Assembly: GCA_964523975.1 (NCBI GenBank)
Contig: CAZGBM010000007.1
Coordinates: 1 to 44,644 of the forward strand
Source of the DNA: JAFGHJ01 sp964523975
GTDB taxonomy: Bacteria; Hydrothermota; UBA3072
Direction of reading: 5' to 3'
Length of the DNA: 44,644 nucleotides
Numbering within the stretch: position 1 is the first letter of the stretch; each line of letters begins with the position of its first letter. The position numbers and the translations under genes are program-made. The notes under the pieces are model-generated. The model searched no databases. It saw only the letters and a list, made by a program, of their open reading frames with translations, and was not told where the DNA came from. Positions 40,662 to 44,644 of the stretch are shown in pieces.

Positions 40662-41489
40662 TTATTTCTTTCTTTTAGTAATCTCGATGATTTTGTTGAC
40701 TATTTCTTCGAATTTCTTCTTGCTTTCGATTTTTGAATCTAAATCCATAAATGGTTTTCCTTCATCAGAAGCTTTTACTATATCCCCTTCAAGGGGTATA
40801 CTCCCCAAAAAGGGAATATTTAATTCTTCGGCAATTCTTTTGCCCCCGCCAGTTTTAAAAATATCGGTTGTTTTTCCGCAACCAGGACAGACAAAACCAC
40901 TCATATTTTCAATAATGCCGGTAAGCCGCACATTTAATTGTTTAATGAAACTTATACTTTTCTTGACATCAAGAAGAGAGATTTCCTGCGGAGTAGTGAC
41001 TATGATTGCACCGGTTATTTCCTTTATTAACTGGCAAACTGAAAGCGGTTCATCTCCGGTCCCCGGAGGAGCGTCAATTATAAGATAGTCAAGTTCTCCC
41101 CAGTTTACATCGGATAAAAATTGTCTTATAGCTGTCATCTTAAGTGGCCCTCGCCATATAATTGGAACGTCGGGGGAGTCCAACAGAAAAGCTATGCTAA
41201 TCACTTTCAACATATTTCCTACAGAAGCCGGTTCGATAACTTCTCCTGAACTTGTAAGATGTGTTCCTTCAAGACCCAACATCTTGGGAACATTCGGACC
41301 ATGTATATCTACATCTAAAATACCAACTCGCATATTCCTTTTAGAAAGTGCCCATGCAAGATTAACTGCTACGGTTGATTTTCCGACACCGCCTTTACCC
41401 GAAAGCACAAGCAATTTATTTTTGATTTTTTTCATTCTGTCGTTGGCTCTTTGCTGTTGCTGTTCTATTGCTATTTTTCTATCTTCCAT
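40662..41489 (-). CDS. Mrp/NBP35-family Fe-S carrier ATPase
   Basis: Cytoplasmic P-loop ATPase of 275 residues believed to carry or assemble Fe-S clusters. Walker A is SGKGGVGKST near residue 36. Central motifs are DVDIHGPNVPKMLG and IIDAPPGTGDE. The C-terminal CxxC that bridges a cluster between subunits is FVCPGCGKT. The N-terminal 25 residues are basic and Gln-rich (IAIEQQQQRANDRM). I prefer the ATG at 41487-41489, which follows GGGAG by 8 bases, over the TTG at 41507. Confidence 0.93.
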   Translation of the reverse strand: MEDRKIAIEQQQQRANDRMKKIKNKLLVLSGKGGVGKSTVAVNLAWALSKRNMRVGILDVDIHGPNVPKMLGLEGTHLTSSGEVIEPASVGNMLKVISIAFLLDSPDVPIIWRGPLKMTAIRQFLSDVNWGELDYLIIDAPPGTGDEPLSVCQLIKEITGAIIVTTPQEISLLDVKKSISFIKQLNVRLTGIIENMSGFVCPGCGKTTDIFKTGGGKRIAEELNIPFLGSIPLEGDIVKASDEGKPFMDLDSKIESKKKFEEIVNKIIEITKRKK

Positions 41490-41553
41490 ATTAAAAACTC
41501 CCTGCAATTAATTTTCCTTTACTTAAATTTTGGGCAAAAGCGTAATCTTTGAT

Positions 41554-42156
41554 TTAATGATGGGCTATAACAATATCCTGAATTTCTCTTTGATGTTTAC
41601 GAATGCCGAATCCTTTATTTCTTAAATAATCGCTTATCTCATCCAAAGCAACTTCCCCGGTTTTGTGTTTTCTCCCTTTCACGGCATGAATCTTATCCAT
41701 CATTTTGAACCCTTCTTTGTTAAAATCGCTCAAAATAATTTTACCATTTGGTTTGGTAACCCGCGCAAATTCGTCTGTTGCTTTAAAAGGTTTTTTTAAA
41801 TGGTGTATTACATTTATCGCAAAAACAACATCGAAACTTTCGTTTTTGAAACTTAAATCTTCAGCATCATCTATTCTAAATTTCACCTGTTTATCCAATT
41901 TCAAATACTTTACATTAAGACGAGCAAATTTCTGCTCCTCAACTGATATATCGATACTCGTAAAGCTATATCCCTTTTTGGCAAGCTCCATAGTAAAATG
42001 ACCTTTACCCGTTCCGATTTCTAAAATGTCACCTTTGATTGGTTTCGACTTCTCGAGGATAAAAGTTCTTTCTCTCTCGACATCATAGCCAAACTTTTTG
42101 TAACTGTTTATTCTTTCTAAATATATTTTATGGTTTTCCAGTACTTCGGTACCCAA
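41554..42156 (-). CDS. Class I SAM-dependent methyltransferase (first of block)
   Basis: Methyltransferase of 200 residues. Motif I is ILEIGTGKGHFTMELA near residues 44-59, motif II SIDISVEEQ, and the strand FDVVFAINVIHHLKKP. It resembles UbiE/menaquinone-type small methyltransferases but has no diagnostic residues. The start is TTG (42154-42156) with AAGGGA seven bases upstream; no ATG lies nearby. It follows the zinc-ribbon gene by 3 bp. Confidence 0.85.
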   Translation of the reverse strand: MGTEVLENHKIYLERINSYKKFGYDVERERTFILEKSKPIKGDILEIGTGKGHFTMELAKKGYSFTSIDISVEEQKFARLNVKYLKLDKQVKFRIDDAEDLSFKNESFDVVFAINVIHHLKKPFKATDEFARVTKPNGKIILSDFNKEGFKMMDKIHAVKGRKHKTGEVALDEISDYLRNKGFGIRKHQREIQDIVIAHH

Positions 42157-42159
42157 GAA

Positions 42160-42384
42160 TTATTCCCTTACCATCTTACTTCCGCATTTCGGACAATTTG
42201 TAGAATAACAAGCTGTACCTCGCTGATGAGAAACCTTAGCTCCGCAACTTGGACAAACACAGTTTCCTGCAGGTCCTGCTCCTGGCCGATTTCCTCCCAT
42301 TCTACCTTTTCCTCCACCCCCACCCAGACCTCTTCCACTTCTTGGTCCTTGACCTGATGGTCCTGTTCCATCTCCAAACGGCAT
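42160..42384 (-). CDS. Gly-rich zinc-ribbon small protein (DUF5320-like start)
   Basis: Protein of 74 residues. The N-terminus MPFGDGTGPSGQGPRSGRG matches the small DUF5320-type family also seen at 43846. A long Gly/Arg-rich linker leads to two zinc-type knuckles, CVCPSCGAKV and CPKCGSKM, with a further Cys between. A metal-sensing or electron-carrier assembly role is a guess. Such proteins are often next to NifX/Mrp genes in anaerobes. Confidence 0.75.
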   Translation of the reverse strand: MPFGDGTGPSGQGPRSGRGLGGGGGKGRMGGNRPGAGPAGNCVCPSCGAKVSHQRGTACYSTNCPKCGSKMVRE

Positions 42385-42431
42385 TTTTGTTTCCTCCTAT
42401 GTTTTAGTTTCTCTTAATCAAAGAAACCATA

Positions 42432-42563
42432 TCAACAGTTTCCCTTTTTCCCGCCTTTCTTTCTTCCTAATCCTTTCCCACTAGCTCTTCCTTTACCTTG
42501 TCCTCTTCCATCCCTTGGTCCTTTTGATCCGCTTCTTGGTCCTGCTTTGTCTTTATTTGGCAT
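42432..42563 (-). CDS. Very small Gly/Lys/Arg-rich protein
   Basis: A 43-residue frame starting MPNKDKAGPRSGSKGPRDGR and ending KKGGKKGNC. It is strongly basic, mostly Gly, Lys and Arg. The ATG is preceded by AGGAGGTAATTATT. Composition and start resemble the two DUF5320-like neighbours, so it is likely a member or a decayed copy. The end depends on exact base counts in a low-complexity run near 42450-42480 and is less certain than the start. Confidence 0.6.
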   Translation of the reverse strand: MPNKDKAGPRSGSKGPRDGRGQGKGRASGKGLGRKKGGKKGNC

Positions 42564-42575
42564 AATAATTACCTC

Positions 42576-42827
42576 CTAATCATGTTCGTCGAATACTTTA
42601 TCCTGCACTGAATCATTTTTTCTGATCCACTCTATAAGCATAGCAGCATGTTCTTTTTCTTCGTTCATATTATGGGCTAAAATTTTCTTTAAAGCATCAT
42701 CGTTTGTAGCATCTATTCTCTCCTGATAGAAGTCTATCGCTTCAAGTTCTTCTCTTAGAGATTTTCTCGCTCTTTCCAAATCAACATGTTTCGGGTCTAA
42801 TTTATCTAATGGCTCGAAAAACGGCAT
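42576..42827 (-). CDS. Encapsulin-associated-ferritin-like (EncFtn) protein
   Basis: Two-helix ferritin-like protein of 83 residues. The motif EELEAIDFYQERIDATND and then LAHNMNEEKEHAAMLIEWIRKND are the hallmarks of EncFtn, the iron-oxidising cargo of encapsulin shells. By position the ferroxidase ligands would be Glu27, Glu57 and His60, with Tyr34 also present. No encapsulin shell gene is in the window, and no clear cargo peptide follows the domain (the end is acidic, VFDEHD). It probably stores or detoxifies iron. The gene lies between the ferredoxin and the small basic protein, close to the Fur-family gene. Confidence 0.87.
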   Translation of the reverse strand: MPFFEPLDKLDPKHVDLERARKSLREELEAIDFYQERIDATNDDALKKILAHNMNEEKEHAAMLIEWIRKNDSVQDKVFDEHD

Positions 42828-42838
42828 TCCCTACCTCC

Positions 42839-43012
42839 TTATTCCGGAAGCGAAAGGGCTTCGCTCGGACAGACGTTAATACAAGCTCCACAATCAATAC
42901 ATTCGTCATTTACCACGGCTTTTTCGTTTTCGATACTTATTGACTCAACCGGACACACGTCCACGCAATCTCCGCATCCTGTACATTTAGCCTTATTTAT
43001 CTTAACAGCCAT
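42839..43012 (-). CDS. 2[4Fe-4S] ferredoxin
   Basis: Ferredoxin of 57 residues, ATG at 43010-43012. Two standard cluster motifs are seen: CTGCGDCVDVCP near residues 10-21 and CIDCGACINVCP near 38-49. It is a classic clostridial-type electron carrier. GAGAA precedes the ATG. It sits between the NifX-like genes and the EncFtn-like gene and is likely co-transcribed with both. Confidence 0.93.
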   Translation of the reverse strand: MAVKINKAKCTGCGDCVDVCPVESISIENEKAVVNDECIDCGACINVCPSEALSLPE

Positions 43013-43027
43013 TTTTTCTCCTTCTCG

Positions 43028-43396
43028 TTATTTCCCAATACCGAATTTCTCATTCACAGTTGGCTTTTCACTTTTTTTGAGCTCTCCTTTGTTATATCTT
43101 TCTACTGCATTTTTAACGCTCCCGGAAACACCCGTAATAACATTTATTCCGGCTTCCTTTAATACTTGAAAGGAATTTGGTCCAACATTACCTGTAATAA
43201 CCGCTTCAACCTGTTTGTTCGCTACAAGCTGTGCCGACTGAATACCGGCACCTCCTCCTGCCTGAACATAGGGATTTCGAACTGATTCGTATTCCAGATT
43301 ATCTGTATCGACGATCAGGAAGTAAGCAGCCCTGCCAAACCTCGAATCGATTTCCGAATTTAGGCTTTCTTCTTGTGAAGTTACGCAAATTTTCAT
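43028..43396 (-). CDS. NifX/NafY-domain protein (second copy)
   Basis: Protein of 122 residues with the dinitrogenase Fe-Mo-cofactor-type domain. Motifs are SRFGRAAYFLIVDTDN, VEAVITGNVGPNSFQVLKEAGI and GVSGSVKNAVERY. No nitrogenase gene is near, so a nitrogen-fixation role is not suggested. Similar stand-alone proteins bind metal clusters, among them Orp. It follows its paralogue by 3 bp. Confidence 0.88.
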   Translation of the reverse strand: MKICVTSQEESLNSEIDSRFGRAAYFLIVDTDNLEYESVRNPYVQAGGGAGIQSAQLVANKQVEAVITGNVGPNSFQVLKEAGINVITGVSGSVKNAVERYNKGELKKSEKPTVNEKFGIGK

Positions 43397-43399
43397 CTT

Positions 43400-43780
43400 C
43401 TAAAAACCCTCCTCTTTCTCTGTCTTTTCTATACCGTAACCTTTTCCCAGACCGGGTTTACATAAACTTTCTCCGCCTTCTAAAGTTCCGTTTTTGAGTT
43501 TTTCCAATGTTTCATCTATCGTTCCACTTATCCCCGCAATAGTCTTAATTCCATACTGATTGAAGAAATCTGTAGCCTTTCTACCCATTCCTCCGGCAAC
43601 GATACAATCAACACCCTTTTTATGCAAGAACTCGGGTATAAATCCCGGATGGTGACCAGGATTATTTATTACTTCCCTACTCTTTACTTCATTTCCTTCT
43701 ATTTCAACAATCGTAAACGAAGGACATCTTCCAAAATGGGAAGATACCTTCTCACCATCTGTAGATATAGCGATTCGCAT
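43400..43780 (-). CDS. NifX/NafY-domain protein (first copy)
   Basis: Protein of 126 residues. Motifs are SSHFGRCPSFTIVEIEGNEV, NPGHHPGFIPEFL with a His pair, DCIVAGGMGRKA and IAGISGTIDETLEKL. The C-terminal tail is Gly/Cys/Lys-rich (ESLCKPGLGKGYG). The His-rich insert makes it more Orp-like than the second copy. The two together could form a dimeric metal-cluster carrier. It is downstream of the hairpin at 43805-43836. Confidence 0.9.
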   Translation of the reverse strand: MRIAISTDGEKVSSHFGRCPSFTIVEIEGNEVKSREVINNPGHHPGFIPEFLHKKGVDCIVAGGMGRKATDFFNQYGIKTIAGISGTIDETLEKLKNGTLEGGESLCKPGLGKGYGIEKTEKEEGF

Positions 43781-43804
43781 TTATTAATTCCTCCCTTTTG
43801 ATAG

Positions 43805-43836
43805 ATAGGGGTAAAGCGAAGAAGCTTTACCCCTAT
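43805..43836 (-). other. 13-bp perfect hairpin between the DUF5320 and NifX-like genes
   Basis: ATAGGGGTAAAGC pairs with its exact complement across a 6-base loop (43818-43823). It lies 9 bases after the stop codon of the DUF5320-like gene and 24 bases before the NifX-like ATG. On the minus strand no U run follows, so as at pstS-pstC it looks like an intercistronic stem rather than a terminator. It could partly separate expression of the two genes. Confidence 0.75.
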
Positions 43837-43845
43837 AATACATAC

Positions 43846-44238
43846 CTACTTTTTCTCCTGGGGTTTTGCCTTTTCCAGAGTGTCTATATAACCCTGAAGT
43901 TCCTTAAGCTGCTGCTTCAAAACTTTAGCATCTTCTTTCAACAGGTTTACTTCTTCTTCGGGCTTTAGTTCTGAAGGGTAAGGATTGAGTTCCGGAGAGT
44001 AAGGATATACGGGGGCTCCGTAATACCCCCAGCCTGGAAAACCTCCGGCAAAATATCCTCTTCCCCATCCTCTTCCACCGCCACGACCAAACCAGCCTCT
44101 ACCCCTGCCTCTGCCAAAGAATCCTCTCCCGGGGATTGGATTCATATATCCCGGAACGGAGTATCCCGCGCAGTAACCTGCCGCTCTTCCTGTCATTGGA
44201 CCCATCCCAAGAGGTCCTGTTCTATCTCCACCTGGCAT
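43846..44238 (-). CDS. DUF5320-type Gly/Arg-rich protein
   Basis: Protein of 130 residues. The start MPGGDRTGPLGMGPMTGRA is diagnostic for the DUF5320 family. A Gly/Arg/Tyr/Phe-rich stretch at about 35-80 (GFFGRGRGRGWFGRGG) is followed by Pro/Tyr-rich sequence and a C-terminal coiled coil (LLKEDAKVLKQQLKELQGYI). These proteins sit beside NifX and Mrp genes in many anaerobes but have no known function. AAGGAGG precedes the ATG. Confidence 0.85.
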   Translation of the reverse strand: MPGGDRTGPLGMGPMTGRAAGYCAGYSVPGYMNPIPGRGFFGRGRGRGWFGRGGGRGWGRGYFAGGFPGWGYYGAPVYPYSPELNPYPSELKPEEEVNLLKEDAKVLKQQLKELQGYIDTLEKAKPQEKK

Positions 44239-44270
44239 AATTGCCTCCTTTTTTTGCTTTAAAACAATTT

Positions 44271-44644
44271 TTAAATTTCACTTCTGCATTCTTCGCATAA
44301 TCCGTAAAAACGAACGAGATGATCGGTGATTTTGAAGTTATATTTCTCAGCAAGCACCTTTTCGGTCTTTTTGAATAATTTTTCCTCTTCATCTATAAAA
44401 TCTTTATAATCTATTATTCTGTTGCATTTAGTACAAACAAGGTGATGGTGATGTTTTTCCTGCTGGGTTCCCATTGCCAATTCATATCTCGCCCTACCAT
44501 CGCCAAAATCAAATTTTAATACCAGCCCTATCTGTGTAAGCAAATTTAAAGTCCTGTAAACAGTTGTCAAACCAATACTAGGATATCTCTTGTGCACTTT
44601 CATAAAAACATCTTCGGCACTCAGATGCTTACTTTCTTTACTCA
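44271..44644 (-). CDS. Fur-family metal regulator (5' end beyond the window)
   Basis: C-terminal 123 residues of a Fur-type regulator, running off the right edge at its N-terminal side. Visible parts are the end of the winged helix (HLSAEDVF, SIGLTTVYRTLNLL) and the dimer/metal domain with EKHHHHLVCTKCNRI and CEECRSEI, giving two CxxC zinc sites. Whether it is Fur, PerR or Zur cannot be told without the N-terminus and sensing residues. It heads the 11.5-kb minus-strand block of metal and Fe-S genes, so it may control it. No Fur box can be checked because the promoter is outside. Confidence 0.9.
   Translation of the reverse strand, partial: SKESKHLSAEDVFMKVHKRYPSIGLTTVYRTLNLLTQIGLVLKFDFGDGRARYELAMGTQQEKHHHHLVCTKCNRIIDYKDFIDEEEKLFKKTEKVLAEKYNFKITDHLVRFYGLCEECRSEI

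Noticed and set aside
43028..43780. Nitrogen-fixation cluster suggested by the NifX-type proteins
   Set aside because: No nifH, nifD, nifK, nifE, nifN or nifB is in the window, and stand-alone NifX-domain proteins are common in non-fixing anaerobes.

Overview
The window reads as one contiguous piece of chromosome from an AT-rich, Gram-negative-type (diderm) bacterium. Evidence for two membranes is a porin-like beta-barrel protein, several lipoproteins, and a lipoprotein serpin. No rRNA, tRNA or CRISPR array was recognised. Gene content (Pst/Pho, cmk-plsC-ispH-rpsA-pyrG, groESL, MinD-type ATPases with ferredoxin inserts, AmrS-type radical SAM protein) would suit a deep-branching anaerobe such as a WOR-3/Stahlbacteria- or FCB-type candidate phylum. 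That placement is a guess from style and cannot be proved here.

Layout. (1) 94-7845, minus strand: a complete phosphate regulon in transcription order porin, pstS, pstC, pstA, pstB, phoU, phoB, phoR. The porin and pstS each have their own four-copy, 11-bp-period Pho-box array. (2) 8063-10277, plus: a lipoprotein serpin and an unknown lipoprotein, flanked by an imperfect 35-bp direct repeat. (3) 10358-12602: a TPR lipoprotein and alanine racemase, divergent from back-to-back promoters. (4) 12989-17748: a large HEAT-repeat protein, a small decayed transposable element, an HD-GYP phosphodiesterase and an SGNH-like lipoprotein. (5) 17929-24438, minus: housekeeping operon cmk-plsC-ispH-rpsA-pyrG-ecfT. 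(6) 24499-25065: a scrambled IS remnant sharing ends with the element in (4); then pfkA and groES-groEL. (7) 28536-32828, minus: AmrS-like radical SAM protein, an ABC-2 exporter pair, a TPR-like protein and a methyltransferase. (8) 33094-44644, minus: about 24 consecutive same-strand genes headed by a Fur-family regulator that runs off the right edge. This block holds two NifX/NafY-domain proteins, a ferredoxin, an encapsulin-ferritin-like protein, an Mrp ATPase, two MinD ATPases with ferredoxin domains, three SAM methyltransferases, PanD, a J-domain protein, a GIY-YIG protein, a DUF89 protein, a type-4 uracil-DNA glycosylase, an MBL-fold hydrolase and a thiamine-binding-family protein.

How it fits together. 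Region 1 is a self-contained phosphate-starvation response: uptake across both membranes, signalling through PhoU/PhoR/PhoB, and transcription through the repeats I can see. Region 8 resembles the 'orange protein' (Orp) complex genes of anaerobes (NifX-like proteins plus Mrp/MinD-Fd ATPases), here mixed with iron-handling genes and a Fur-type regulator; a metal or Fe-S role is inferred. Two genome-style features recur. Several genes have good sigma-70-like promoters that place the transcript start at or a few bases before the start codon with no Shine-Dalgarno (alr, pfkA, amrS-like, cmk). Two genes appear to start on AUU or AUA behind a strong Shine-Dalgarno (TPR lipoprotein, HEAT protein).
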